From contig JAQGDQ010000365.1 of the NCBI GenBank assembly GCA_030141605.1, forward strand, positions 170,643-233,518: 62,876 nt of DNA. The letters are read 5' to 3'. The notes beneath the pieces were generated by a model that ran no database searches, was not told the DNA's origin, and saw only the letters and a list, made by a program, of their open reading frames with translations. The DNA comes from Tubiluchus corallicola (lineage: Eukaryota > Priapulida > Priapulimorpha > Priapulimorphida > Tubiluchidae). Of this stretch, positions 21,383 through 31,432 are shown one piece after another (position 1 is the stretch's first letter; every line of letters starts with the position of its first letter). Position numbers and translations under genes: made by a program.

Positions 21383-21871
21383 ATGGAAAAACCCGAATTT
21401 GATACTATTTTTATGGAGTTGGCTGTAAATCTTGCTAAAAGATCGCATTGCATCAAAAAGCACGTGGGAGCGGTGTTGGCAAAGGATACAAGAATTATAT
21501 CTATTGGTTACAATGGACCTCCTGCTAACACACACAATTGTGATAAGGATTTTCCTGACAAAGGATGCCCAAAAGACTCTAGAGGGAGCTGCTCATTAGC
21601 TATTCATGCTGAACAAAATGCTATTTTGTATGCTGTAAAAAACAAAACAAATGTAAAAGGTGCAATTTTGTATCTTACATTATCCCCTTGTATTGCATGT
21701 GCAAGAATAATATTTAGCATGGGTATAAGTAAGGTTGTTTATTTGAATTCGTACTCAGAGTATAAAAAATTGCCAATTGATGAGGGAATAGATTTTTTAA
21801 GAGAATTTGGAGTAGAAACAGAAAAATACAATGGCAAGAAAATAAACTACGATGATGATCCTTTGATTTAG
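21383..21871 (+). CDS. dCMP deaminase (ComEB-type)
   Basis: This 162-residue zinc deaminase converts dCMP to dUMP in the dTTP pathway. Zinc ligands are H75 with catalytic E77 (IHAEQNA) and C103/C106 (SPCIACA). The insert DKDFPDKGCPKDSRGSC is typical of this group and separates it from simple cytidine deaminases. It stands apart from gyrB by 150 bases. Its stop lies 16 bases from the end of the converging secreted protein gene. Confidence 0.9.
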   Translation: MEKPEFDTIFMELAVNLAKRSHCIKKHVGAVLAKDTRIISIGYNGPPANTHNCDKDFPDKGCPKDSRGSCSLAIHAEQNAILYAVKNKTNVKGAILYLTLSPCIACARIIFSMGISKVVYLNSYSEYKKLPIDEGIDFLREFGVETEKYNGKKINYDDDPLI

Positions 21872-21887
21872 GAAAAGCTATATTCAA

Positions 21888-22460
21888 TTATTTAATTTCT
21901 ATTTCATTTATTAGTTTGTGAGCAACGCTTTTCCATTGAGATTTTTGTTGTATGGGGCAAGAAAATGATATAATTAAGATTTTATCTTTGTATGTAGTAT
22001 ATAGAATATAATTATACTTTTTTATGGTTCTCTTACCTCTTAAAATGTCTTCGGTAAAAAAGATAGACGAAAACTCAAACACTAAAAAGGTTTTATTGTT
22101 GTGAACAACAAACTCTTCTTTTTCAAAAACAACCTCATCATACAAAGCAATTATATTTGCCTTATATATTGATTTCATTACATCATATGATTTTTCATCT
22201 TTTCCCCAAATAATATTTGTATGGTTGATAAGCAAATCAACAGAACCTATATCGTTTGTATATGCAGCCAAAGGCGATGTCTTTGTCGCATGCCGACTAA
22301 AAACTTCATTAGGAGGCAATGGAAACAAATTATTAGGCAATTTGATAGTTATCTTCTCTGTAATTACATGCGCTATCCAAAGATTGTTCGTTTGTCCTAA
22401 CGAATAAGTTAGAGAAAAAAGATAAAGAGCAACAGAAAGAAATAGTGTTATGCGTTTCAT
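21888..22460 (-). CDS. Secreted protein of unknown function
   Basis: The predicted product of about 190 residues starts with a signal peptide (MKRITLFLSVALYLFSLTYSLG, cleaved before QTNN). The remainder is a mixed alpha/beta domain ending KLINEIEIK. I recognise no domain. ATG at 22460 is chosen over an upstream TTG at 22514, which would overlap the ornithine aminotransferase gene and lacks a signal peptide at its start. It begins four bases past that gene's stop and may be co-transcribed. Confidence 0.7.
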   Translation of the reverse strand: MKRITLFLSVALYLFSLTYSLGQTNNLWIAHVITEKITIKLPNNLFPLPPNEVFSRHATKTSPLAAYTNDIGSVDLLINHTNIIWGKDEKSYDVMKSIYKANIIALYDEVVFEKEEFVVHNNKTFLVFEFSSIFFTEDILRGKRTIKKYNYILYTTYKDKILIISFSCPIQQKSQWKSVAHKLINEIEIK

Positions 22461-22464
22461 ATGC

Positions 22465-23701
22465 CTATACATTAAATAAAAGAATAGTTTTTTCAATAAT
22501 ATCACAACACTCATTAATTTGCTTTTGATTAATAATTAGAGGAGGTGCAAACCGAATGATGTTAGTATGGGTTGGTTTGGCTAATAATCCATTATCTCTT
22601 AATTTCAAACATATTTTATTAGCAATGTCCTTATCCTTACTATTGTCTATTACTATTGCATTAAGTAGCCCTTTTCCTCTTACCAATTTAACCAAGGAGG
22701 TTTTTGATACCAACTCATTCATTCTTTTTCTAAACACTTCACCCATAGCAAAAGCATTTTCTACAAGTTTTTCTTTTTTCAGCACTTCCATTGAGGTTAT
22801 TGCTACTGCACAAGCTAACGGGTTGCCTCCATATGTAGATCCATGTTGCCCAGGTTTCAACACCCCCAATATTTCTGCATTTGATAATACGGCAGAGACA
22901 GGCATAAACCCACCTGATAGTGCTTTGCCAAGTATCAATACATCAGGTTTTATACTCTCATAGTCACAGGCAAGCAGTTTTCCTGTTCTTCCTATTCCAG
23001 TTTGAACTTCATCAGCAATAAACAATACATTTTTAGACTGGCATAATTGATACGCTTTTTTCAAATAACCATCATCAGGCACAACTACTCCTGCTTCTCC
23101 TTGAATAGGCTCTATCATAAACCCAGCAACATTGGGGTCTTTTAAAGTAGATTCTAATGCAGGAATGTTGTTATAAGGGATTGCTTCAAACCCAGGCATA
23201 AAAGGACCAAAATTCTTTTTACTGTTATCATCTGATGATGTAGAAATAGCGGCTAACGTTCTCCCCCAAAAGTTCTTTTCTGCTACAATTATTTTTGCTT
23301 TATTTTCAGAAATTTTTTAATTTCATACCCCATTTTCGGCATACCTTTACAGCTGTTTCACCACCTTCTACTCCAGTGTTCATGGGTAACATTTTTTCAT
23401 AACCAAAATACCCCGTCAAGTATTCTGCATACTTACCTAAAATATCATTATAAAAGGCTCTCGAAGTAAGTGTCAACCTTGAAGCTTGCTTTTGCATTGT
23501 CTTCAAAATTTCAGGATGTGCATGTCCTTGGTTAAGGGAGCTATAGGCAGATAGGAAGTCATAATATTGCTTTCCCTCTACATCCCATACGAACACACCT
23601 TCTCCCCGACTGAGAACAACAGGAAGGGGGTGATAGTTTAGTGCGCCATATTTTTTTTCTAAATCAAAAGCCTCTTGTATTGTTTTTGCTCGTGGTATCA
23701 T
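22465..23701 (-). pseudogene. rocD: Ornithine aminotransferase, frame broken in the first third
   Basis: This is a class III PLP aminotransferase that converts ornithine and 2-oxoglutarate to glutamate semialdehyde. The first part ([12 protein letters not shown] to [13 protein letters not shown]) stops at 23306. The second resumes out of frame with the NFWGRTLAA region, the PLP lysine in [10 protein letters not shown] and [12 protein letters not shown]. The break surrounds six A on the coding strand (23313-23318). Deleting one A restores the frame. Adding one base near 23330 and one A gives a better match to the family (GYEIKKISEN). Start ATG at 23701 lies downstream of a -7 element. Otherwise it is complete. 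Confidence 0.88.
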
Positions 23702-23737
23702 AAGTAAATGGACTAATAAATTATAAAAAACAAGAAA

Positions 23738-23745
23738 CAAAAATA
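23738..23745 (-). promoter_or_regulatory. -7 promoter element for rocD
   Basis: TATTTTTG on the minus strand, 36 bases before the ATG at 23701. It overlaps the TTG that would otherwise open the ORF. Confidence 0.5.
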
Positions 23746-23790
23746 ATAAAATTTATTTGACTTACAATTAAGAAGAGAGAGTTTGTTTGA

Positions 23791-24144
23791 TTATAGTTCT
23801 TTTAAGATTTCATTTGGATTCCAAAATAGTTTTTCAAAATCTTCTATTCTGTCATCAACTATCTTTATGCCTTCTTTCTCTAACCTGTTTTGCATTGTTT
23901 CGGGAGTAGCAAAGTGCATTTTTCCTGTAAGCATTCCATTTCTATTTACCACTCTATGAGCGGGTGTTTCATCATCTGCTTTATTTAAAACCCACCCTAC
24001 CAACCTTGCACTTCCCATCATCCCTAATGTTTGAGCAATAGCACCATATGTGGTTACCCTACCCTTGGGGATTTGTTTTACCAATTTATAGACGTTTTTT
24101 TGGAAGTCTTGACTTTTGTTTTTATTACTTTCAAAGAAGCTCAT
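23791..24144 (-). CDS. Alkyltransferase-like (ATL) DNA-binding protein, MGMT family
   Basis: This 117-residue protein matches the C-terminal domain of O6-methylguanine-DNA methyltransferase: KQIPKGRVTTYGAIA, then the helix-turn-helix and arginine finger GSARLVGWVL. The methyl-acceptor motif PCHR reads PAHRV here (A62), so it cannot repair by methyl transfer. ATL proteins of this kind bind O6-alkylguanine and hand it to nucleotide excision repair. uvrC lies 3 kb away on the other strand, which fits that pathway but proves nothing. Confidence 0.88.
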   Translation of the reverse strand: MSFFESNKNKSQDFQKNVYKLVKQIPKGRVTTYGAIAQTLGMMGSARLVGWVLNKADDETPAHRVVNRNGMLTGKMHFATPETMQNRLEKEGIKIVDDRIEDFEKLFWNPNEILKEL

Positions 24145-24301
24145 AGAAACTAAATAATTTAATTTGATTTCAACTTAATATATTTATTAAATATGTCAAA
24201 ACAAAAAATATATAAATAAGGTAACTTTCTTGATTTGTTTAAGAATAGAATTTATCATATCTTGAGTTTTTTTTAATCATTACCAAACCGAGTTGCTTAG
24301 C

Positions 24302-26614
24302 ATGGCGACAAATATAAAACATATTGCAGCGTTATTTTGCATATTTGTTCTTTTCACTCAAGTAACAAAGGGGCAAAAAGTGGCACTCGTGCTAAGCGGA
24401 GGAGGAGCAAGAGGATTAGCTCATGTGGGAGTAATTAAGGCATTAGAGGAGCAAGAGATTCCAATAGATTATATTGTAGGAACTTCAATGGGAGCTCTGG
24501 TAGGGGGATTCTATGCTGCAGGCTACTCAGTCGAGGAACTTGAGATGATGGTAAAGAGTGGAAATATAGAAAGATGGGTAAAAGATAAATATGCTGAGGC
24601 AAATATTAATGATTTTTTCTATTCCATGCCTCCAGACCCCTCTATGATAGATGTAGATCTATTTTATGACTCTACAAGTTTTTCTCTAAAAAAGTACTTC
24701 TTAGAAGATGTCAATTTAAATTTTGTGTTTTCAAAAGAGCTCGCCCAAGCGTCAGTGACTGCCAACAATAATTTTGATAGTTTAATGATACCCTTTAGGT
24801 GTATAGCGTCAGAGGTGTTTACCGAACAAGAAGTAGTGTTAAAAAAAGGAGAACTATATAGAGCATTAAGAGCATCAATGTCTGTGCCTTTGGTTTTCAG
24901 ACCTATTAAAATTGATGAAAAGTATCTGTTTGATGGAGGAATTTATAACAACTTTCCTGTTGATGTAGCACTAAGAGAGTTTAACCCTGATTATATCATA
25001 GGAATAAACGTTTCTGAAAAAACATACACAAAATATCCTTATGAACAGGATGAGAAACTTATAGCAAGATCACCTGTAATTTTTGGTATAAGCAAATCAG
25101 ATATTGTTTTGGCAGTTGAAAATGGCACATATATAGCTCCTAATGTGGCTTCTTTTGATATGTTTTCTTTTGATAAAGCAGATATTATTGATTCGGGGTA
25201 TGTAGCAACGATGCAGAAAATAGAGAAAATAAAATTTGATATTGAAAGCAAAAGAAGTAAAGAGGAAATAAAATTAAAAAGAAAAAAATTCAGACTACAA
25301 AACGAACCTTTGATTTTTAAAGACGTACGCTTTATAAATTTCAACTATGCACAGGTTAGCTTCATGAAGAAATTTTTTAATTTTCAAAAGAAAGGATTTT
25401 TGACGTTAGAAGAAGTGAAACAAAGATACTTTAAGTTAATCAGTATGGGAGATTTTAAATATATATATCCAGATTTTAAATATGATACCGAAAAGCAGTT
25501 TTTTTATTTAGAACTTCGCTTAGAAGAAAAAAACTTGTTGCGATTGTTTGTAGGTGGAGGTTTGGGCAGTCATGCTTCTAGTGGGATTTATCTAAAGCTT
25601 CAAAATAGAGTTTTTTCACGTGTTATACTTCATAGCTTTTTAAGTGCTCATGTGTTTTCTTTTTATGATGCATTTTATTTTTCTTCTCGTGCCTATTTTC
25701 CACAATTAAAAAATCTTTCATTTGAAGTAAATGCCATTCAGAATTATTGGAACTACGACAATGTAGGAAATCAAAGAAATTTTTTGCCAATTAGTTTGTT
25801 AGATAGGCAAGCAACAGTTGCTGTTGGAGCCCCTATTGGCAAAACAATGAAGCTGTTGGCAAGCAATAGTTACATATATAATAAAAATAGTTTTTCTGAA
25901 CTTGATAATGTGTCTCCATCTGACACATTAGATCAAGATATATTTAATGGATATCGATTTGGTTTAGAATTGTTGTCTGACTCAAGAAATGAAAAAGTAT
26001 TTCCTCAACAAGGCAGATTTTTTTCAACTAAATGGAATATGTTTAAAGGAAAAGAAAAGTTTATTCCAGGCTCTACATCTAGTTTCACATCTGAATATTC
26101 TGGCTTAGAAGACTCTTCTCATGTTCGTACATGGTATTCGCTTTCTATTGAATTTGGTCAATATTTTCAATTAGCTCCTGAAGTTGTTTTTGGAGTGCGT
26201 GCACATACGGCATTGTCTAATTTACCTGATTTTATGACTGAAAGAGCAACGCGTATTATGGCTCCAGAGTTTCTACCTACTGTTGGTTCTAGGCTTACAT
26301 TTTTGGAGGAATATGGGGGAAGGGCTTTTATTGGGCTTGGAATGGATAACATTTATACAATATTTCCTAAATTAACTTTTATGGTGTCTGTTAATTTGTT
26401 TCAAAAAATTTTACTTAGTAGTGGAATGATACCTGAAGGCGATAGGACACTAGATAATATAAGGCTTATAAGTAGTGCATCATTAGTATATAAAACCCCC
26501 ATTGGTCCGTTGAGCCTTAATGCTACACATTTTACTGACTCTGTATATAGAAATAATATTCAATTTTTTGTTAATATAGGTTATTTATTATTTCATAAGC
26601 GAGCAGTAGATTAA
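24302..26614 (+). CDS. Patatin-like phospholipase fused to an outer-membrane barrel domain
   Basis: The product of about 770 residues has a signal peptide (ends near KG, residue 24), then a patatin domain. It has the oxyanion loop SGGGARG, the nucleophile elbow GTSMG (S62) and the catalytic Asp in FDGG (D211). A POTRA-like segment follows and then a long beta-rich C-terminal region of the BamA/surface-antigen type ending in an outer-membrane barrel. This architecture is known in Gram-negatives and resembles type Vd secretion. ATG at 24302 is preferred to a TTG nine bases earlier. It is followed by folK after eight bases. Confidence 0.9.
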   Translation: MATNIKHIAALFCIFVLFTQVTKGQKVALVLSGGGARGLAHVGVIKALEEQEIPIDYIVGTSMGALVGGFYAAGYSVEELEMMVKSGNIERWVKDKYAEANINDFFYSMPPDPSMIDVDLFYDSTSFSLKKYFLEDVNLNFVFSKELAQASVTANNNFDSLMIPFRCIASEVFTEQEVVLKKGELYRALRASMSVPLVFRPIKIDEKYLFDGGIYNNFPVDVALREFNPDYIIGINVSEKTYTKYPYEQDEKLIARSPVIFGISKSDIVLAVENGTYIAPNVASFDMFSFDKADIIDSGYVATMQKIEKIKFDIESKRSKEEIKLKRKKFRLQNEPLIFKDVRFINFNYAQVSFMKKFFNFQKKGFLTLEEVKQRYFKLISMGDFKYIYPDFKYDTEKQFFYLELRLEEKNLLRLFVGGGLGSHASSGIYLKLQNRVFSRVILHSFLSAHVFSFYDAFYFSSRAYFPQLKNLSFEVNAIQNYWNYDNVGNQRNFLPISLLDRQATVAVGAPIGKTMKLLASNSYIYNKNSFSELDNVSPSDTLDQDIFNGYRFGLELLSDSRNEKVFPQQGRFFSTKWNMFKGKEKFIPGSTSSFTSEYSGLEDSSHVRTWYSLSIEFGQYFQLAPEVVFGVRAHTALSNLPDFMTERATRIMAPEFLPTVGSRLTFLEEYGGRAFIGLGMDNIYTIFPKLTFMVSVNLFQKILLSSGMIPEGDRTLDNIRLISSASLVYKTPIGPLSLNATHFTDSVYRNNIQFFVNIGYLLFHKRAVD

Positions 26615-26622
26615 ATTGTGAT

Positions 26623-27108
26623 ATGGATAATAGTTTTGTCTTTTTAGCATTAGGAAGCAATATTGGAAGCAGAGCAGAAAATATTCACATTGCTAAAAAT
26701 AAAATAAGTAAATTTGTATCCATAGAAAAAGAGTCTTCTTTGTATCAAACAGCACCATGGGGATATGCTAAACAACCTTCTTTTTTAAATCAGGTAATAC
26801 AAGTAGCTACTCTTCTAACTCCTGATGCTCTTTTGTGTGAGTTATTAGAAGTAGAGAAAAACATGGGAAGAAAAAGAAAGCAAAGGTGGCATTCTAGGAC
26901 AATAGATATAGACATTTTGTATTTTGGTAATAGAACAATAAATACACCACAACTAATTGTGCCGCATATTGAAATACAGAATAGACGGTTTGTGTTAGTG
27001 CCCCTTGAAGAAATAGCACCGAATTTTTTGCATCCTATTTATAAATTAACGACCCAACAGATGCTTCAAAAATGCAAAGACACGCTAATGGTTAATAGAA
27101 AAAAATAA
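26623..27108 (+). CDS. folK: 2-amino-4-hydroxy-6-hydroxymethyldihydropteridine pyrophosphokinase
   Basis: This 161-residue HPPK activates the pterin for folate synthesis. LALGSNIGSR, SLYQTAPWGY, FLNQV and the signature RKRKQRWHSRTIDIDILYFG are all present, and VPHIEIQNRRFVLVPLEEI follows. The length is normal. Its TAA overlaps the ATG of uvrC by one base (TAATG), so uvrC is translationally coupled. Confidence 0.94.
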   Translation: MDNSFVFLALGSNIGSRAENIHIAKNKISKFVSIEKESSLYQTAPWGYAKQPSFLNQVIQVATLLTPDALLCELLEVEKNMGRKRKQRWHSRTIDIDILYFGNRTINTPQLIVPHIEIQNRRFVLVPLEEIAPNFLHPIYKLTTQQMLQKCKDTLMVNRKK

Positions 27109-28919
27109 TGCATGCTCAACGCTACACCATAGAACAAATAAAACATTTACCCTCTAAAAGTGGAGTATACTGCTATTATGATGAGAAGGGAAAAATTATT
27201 TATGTAGGTAAGGCAAAAAATTTAAAGGCACGAATAGCGTCTTATTTTAATGGTGCAAGTGACAAAGACAATAAAACAATAAAAATGATTTCAAAAGTTC
27301 GTTCTTTTGAAATTACTATTGTCAAAACGGAATTTGACGCTTTGTTGCTTGAAAGCACTTTCATAAAAAAATACCAACCAAAATATAATATACTTCTTAA
27401 AGATGGCAAGGCATATCCGTATATTTGCATAACAAAAGAGCGCTTTCCAAGAGTATTTTTTGCCAATCAAATTGACCAAGTGAAGAAGAAAACAACAAGA
27501 TATTATGGCCCCTACACTAATAGAAAAGTTGTATATAGCTTGTTGGAACTTTTTAAACAATTATTTTATGTACGGACGTGTAAATATAATCTATCTAAAG
27601 AGAACATTGCAAAGAAAAAATATAGAGTCTGCTTAGACTTTCACATTCACAGGTGTAAGGGTCCTTGCGAAGCGTTGCAAACGGAAGAGGATTATCTATG
27701 TTACATTGAACAAATAAAAAACATATTAAAAGGAGATTTATCACCTGTGCGAAAGCATTTTATGGAAAGAATAGAGGTTTTTGCAAAAAAATTAGAGTTT
27801 GAAAAAGCCCAAGAGTATAAAGAAAAAATAAGTTTGTTAGATAAGTTTCAAGCTAAGTCAGTGGTTGCTAATCCTAACATTGGCAATATTGACGTTTATG
27901 CTATTGTGTCTGATGAGAAAATGGCCTACATACACTATATGCAAGTTAATCATGGTAATATTGTATTAAGTAGAAATTTTGAGATAAAGAAAAAGCTTAA
28001 TGAAAAAAATGAAGATATTCTACCACATGCAATAGTGGAAATTACAGATAGGTATAGCAGCCAAGCAAAAATGATATTGACAAATGTAAATTTAGAGATA
28101 GAGATGAGCATTTTTTGCAAAACACCCAAGATAGGAGAAAAAAAGCATTTGGTAGATTTGGCAAAAGAAAACATATTGTTTTATAAACTTGAAAGAAATA
28201 GAAAACAAGACACCACATATTATAAACAAAAACATGTATTAAAACAGCTTCAAAAAGAATTAAACTTAAATCAACTACCAGAGCGAATAGAGTGCTTTGA
28301 TAATTCTAACATACAAGGTTTTTCTCCTGTGGCAGCAATGGTATGTTTTATTAAAGGAAAGCCTGCCAAAAAGGAGTATAGAAAATATCACATAAAAACA
28401 GTAACGGGAGCTAATGATTTTTTGTCAATGTATGAAGTAGTATTTCGCAGATACAAAAGAGTATTAGATGACGGCAAACCTCTACCCAATTTGATTATAG
28501 TAGATGGAGGAAAGGGGCAGTTAAATTTTGCAATAAAAGCATTAAAAGAACTTAACATTTACCATAAACTTTCTGTTGTTGGCATTGCTAAACGGTTAGA
28601 AGAAGTATTTTTTCCTAACAATCCTGAACCTTTGTATATGAGTAGAAGATCAGAGGCATTGAGGTTAGTACAACAAATTAGAAATGAAGCCCATCGTTTT
28701 GCCATTACATTTCATAGAGAAGAGAGAAAAAAACAAGGATTTGCATCTGTGTTTGATAGTATAGAAGGAATAGGAAGAGAAAGCACTAAAAAACTGCTTG
28801 CAGAATTCAAATCATTGAAAGGAATAAAAAAAGCATCCTTACAAGAGTTGGAAATGCTATTGGGGCAACAAAAGGCAGGTGTTATATTTAAATATTTTCA
28901 TGTTCACGACAAAGGTTAA
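27108..28919 (+). CDS. uvrC: UvrABC system protein C
   Basis: This 603-residue excision nuclease subunit makes both cuts around a lesion. The order is as expected: GIY-YIG domain (GVYCYYDEKGKIIYVGKAKNL), UVR motif near residue 220, RNase H-like endonuclease domain (IECFDNSNIQG, DGGKGQ), and C-terminal helix-hairpin-helix (GIGRESTKKLL). It is complete and coupled to folK. A hairpin terminator follows at 28963-29005. Confidence 0.95.
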   Translation: MHAQRYTIEQIKHLPSKSGVYCYYDEKGKIIYVGKAKNLKARIASYFNGASDKDNKTIKMISKVRSFEITIVKTEFDALLLESTFIKKYQPKYNILLKDGKAYPYICITKERFPRVFFANQIDQVKKKTTRYYGPYTNRKVVYSLLELFKQLFYVRTCKYNLSKENIAKKKYRVCLDFHIHRCKGPCEALQTEEDYLCYIEQIKNILKGDLSPVRKHFMERIEVFAKKLEFEKAQEYKEKISLLDKFQAKSVVANPNIGNIDVYAIVSDEKMAYIHYMQVNHGNIVLSRNFEIKKKLNEKNEDILPHAIVEITDRYSSQAKMILTNVNLEIEMSIFCKTPKIGEKKHLVDLAKENILFYKLERNRKQDTTYYKQKHVLKQLQKELNLNQLPERIECFDNSNIQGFSPVAAMVCFIKGKPAKKEYRKYHIKTVTGANDFLSMYEVVFRRYKRVLDDGKPLPNLIIVDGGKGQLNFAIKALKELNIYHKLSVVGIAKRLEEVFFPNNPEPLYMSRRSEALRLVQQIRNEAHRFAITFHREERKKQGFASVFDSIEGIGRESTKKLLAEFKSLKGIKKASLQELEMLLGQQKAGVIFKYFHVHDKG

Positions 28920-28962
28920 CTTCTTAACGAAATGGCTCAAATGAAAAATGCCTTATGTATTC

Positions 28963-29005
28963 AAAGAAAGTCTTTTGCTGTAACTACTTGCAAAAGGCTT
29001 TCTTT
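28963..29005. terminator. Bidirectional hairpin terminator between uvrC and the TonB receptor gene
   Basis: AAAGAAAG-T-CTTTTGC (28963-28978) pairs with GCAAAAG-G-CTTTCTTT (28990-29005) with one T-G wobble and an 11-base loop. It lies between two convergent genes and has A/T runs at both ends. Confidence 0.65.
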
Positions 29006-29026
29006 AAAGTGTGTCTACTTGCGCTT

Positions 29027-31264
29027 TTAAAATAGAAACTGCAGATTTACTGTAACATTTCGTCCTATTTCTCCTATTCCGTCTACTCGTAAACGGGACA
29101 AATGATTGAAATAATATGTATCAAATAGGTTGTTGATTATTACATTGCAATGCACAGCTTGATTTTTAATGTTTATTTTATTGCCAACACTGAGGTTTAC
29201 TATAGTGTACTCAGGTGTTTCTACTTCAAATGGACCTAAGTTTTTTTGAGCAAAGGCTTGTTTTACCTCTATGTTGAAGTATGGATCGCTTAAAAAACTT
29301 AATTTCTCCTTTTTTAATTTTATTCCTGTTGTTATTGAACCTGGTGGCATAAAAGGCAAATATGAATTGTTTGTTAGTTCTCCTATTACTATTTCTCCAC
29401 CAATGTTAAAGTTCAACCATTTAAATGGCTGATATGCACCATATATCTCTCCCCCATATAAGTTTGCATTGTGTTGTATATATTCGTATATTTTATACTC
29501 TTCAAACATTTCATCAGTAGAAGCAAGATAAATGTAATTTAAGACATAGTTATTGAATAGAGAGAGGCTCAAATAGAATTTTTGAATTTTATAGTTAAAA
29601 TTTAAATCTGCTTGAACATTTTGTTCACTTTTCAAATCAACATTTCCTCTTTCATAACGATTAACAGCGTAGTGTATACCTGATGATTTTAATTCTGATA
29701 GATTTGGAGCACGAAAGCCAGAGGCTACATTGAAACGCAACGATGTTTTTGAGTTTAGGTCATAGATCGCTCCTATAGATGAACTTATATTGTGAAGATT
29801 TTTTTTACCTGGGGTTTTATAATCCTGATCCTCTTTGTTACCCGTTTCTAACATATTTATATGTATTGCATCGTACCTTGCTCCAAGTTGCAACTTTACA
29901 TTATTTATTTCATGTTGAACTAATAGAAATACACCACCATCTACTATGTTGGCGTCAGGAATTAATATTTCATTACCTCTCTTATTAGCATTGTTTTTGT
30001 AAGAAAATGCCATTCCTGATACAAAATTCCATGTTCCTAAACTTTTCCATTCGTTTTTTAAATTGACACTTAAAGTGTTAAGTTGTAAAGCAATATCTTC
30101 TTTTACTACAGGCTCATCGTCATTTTCTTCATACTCATACCTAGTGTTGCCAATGTACCCAACGTTGAGCATTAATTTTGAATCATTGATGAGAAAAATG
30201 TTTTCGCTAGAAATAATATGTGTTTGCAGTTTTTGATAAGGAAAATCTAAATTCCTCTTAGTGGTTTGTTCTGTTACTTCTTCAGGAATAGCTATATTTG
30301 ATCCAACAAAGCTGTACCCTATTGAAGAGACTCCCCAATCTTTTGTAATGCCTGTTTTTAACTTAAACCCTGCTTCATTAAACCTAGAATTTGTTACTCT
30401 TTGCCCATTACCCATTTTGTAATCAGCATGATTTTGATAATTACTGCTTACATTGAAATACATGCTTTCATTAGCACCCTTGATCATCATATTTGTAGAT
30501 GTACCCAAGGTATTACTAAAAAACTTTGTTTGAACATTTCCTTCTATTTTTCCAGCTGCAGGAGGAAGTTCATCAGAAAGGAACAAAACACCTGCTAAGG
30601 CATCTGATCCATACAATAAAGAAGATGGTCCCTTAACTACCTCTGCTTTTCCCAGCCCTGCATCGGTTAGTCCCAAGCCATGTTCATCTCCCCACTGTTG
30701 ATTTTCTAATCTAATCCCTTGAGTGTATACTACTACACGATTATGACTCATACCACGTATGACAGGCTTTCCAATACTAATTCCTGTTGCCACTTGGTTT
30801 ACCCCTTGTATGGAAGTAATCCCTTCCATTAGAGTTGTTGCTCCTCTTTGGTTAATCTCTTCTAAGCCAATAGAAACTATGGGAATAGGGTTTTCACTTT
30901 GCAAATTATCAAGTAATGGAGAAGAGATTACGATTTCATCTGTAAATGTAAGAGAAGTTTCCATTTCAATATCTATATTGACAATATTGTTTTCATTGGT
31001 AACCAAAACGGATTTTGTTATAGTTTTATAGCCAATATAGCTAAATTGTAAGCTGAGATTTTTTCCCTGAGCTGCTTTAAGACGATACCAACCATTGTTA
31101 TCAGAAGAAACACCTTTTTTTAATTCAGGAATGTAAACACTAACTCCAATAAGAGGGGTATTTGTTCCTTTTTCTGTAATAATTCCTTCAATATATTGAG
31201 CCATAGCAAAATGGCATAGAAGCAAAAGTAAAAAGATAGTGGATAATATTTTTTTCATACACAT
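29027..31264 (-). CDS. TonB-dependent outer-membrane receptor
   Basis: This 745-residue receptor has a signal peptide (ends FAMA), a carboxypeptidase-regulatory-like domain (about 22-105), a TonB plug (VIRGMSHNRVVVYTQGIRLENQQWG) and a 22-strand barrel ending in aromatic NLQFLF. It resembles siderophore, metal and vitamin receptors rather than SusC. No periplasmic binding protein or ABC importer is nearby, so the ligand is unknown. A near-consensus TAATATTG lies upstream, but I do not count it as a promoter. Confidence 0.9.
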   Translation of the reverse strand: MCMKKILSTIFLLLLLCHFAMAQYIEGIITEKGTNTPLIGVSVYIPELKKGVSSDNNGWYRLKAAQGKNLSLQFSYIGYKTITKSVLVTNENNIVNIDIEMETSLTFTDEIVISSPLLDNLQSENPIPIVSIGLEEINQRGATTLMEGITSIQGVNQVATGISIGKPVIRGMSHNRVVVYTQGIRLENQQWGDEHGLGLTDAGLGKAEVVKGPSSLLYGSDALAGVLFLSDELPPAAGKIEGNVQTKFFSNTLGTSTNMMIKGANESMYFNVSSNYQNHADYKMGNGQRVTNSRFNEAGFKLKTGITKDWGVSSIGYSFVGSNIAIPEEVTEQTTKRNLDFPYQKLQTHIISSENIFLINDSKLMLNVGYIGNTRYEYEENDDEPVVKEDIALQLNTLSVNLKNEWKSLGTWNFVSGMAFSYKNNANKRGNEILIPDANIVDGGVFLLVQHEINNVKLQLGARYDAIHINMLETGNKEDQDYKTPGKKNLHNISSSIGAIYDLNSKTSLRFNVASGFRAPNLSELKSSGIHYAVNRYERGNVDLKSEQNVQADLNFNYKIQKFYLSLSLFNNYVLNYIYLASTDEMFEEYKIYEYIQHNANLYGGEIYGAYQPFKWLNFNIGGEIVIGELTNNSYLPFMPPGSITTGIKLKKEKLSFLSDPYFNIEVKQAFAQKNLGPFEVETPEYTIVNLSVGNKINIKNQAVHCNVIINNLFDTYYFNHLSRLRVDGIGEIGRNVTVNLQFLF

Positions 31265-31432
31265 AAATCCTTTATTTTTATTAAGATTAAATTTAAATAA
31301 GCTGCAATATTAATATTTTTCATTGTCAATTAAAAAGAAATGAAATTTATTTTGTCAAATTTTTCAATAAAATTAATTATTAAGATTTTTTATTTATATT
31401 TAAACTTAAAACTTAACAACGACAGTTAATCA

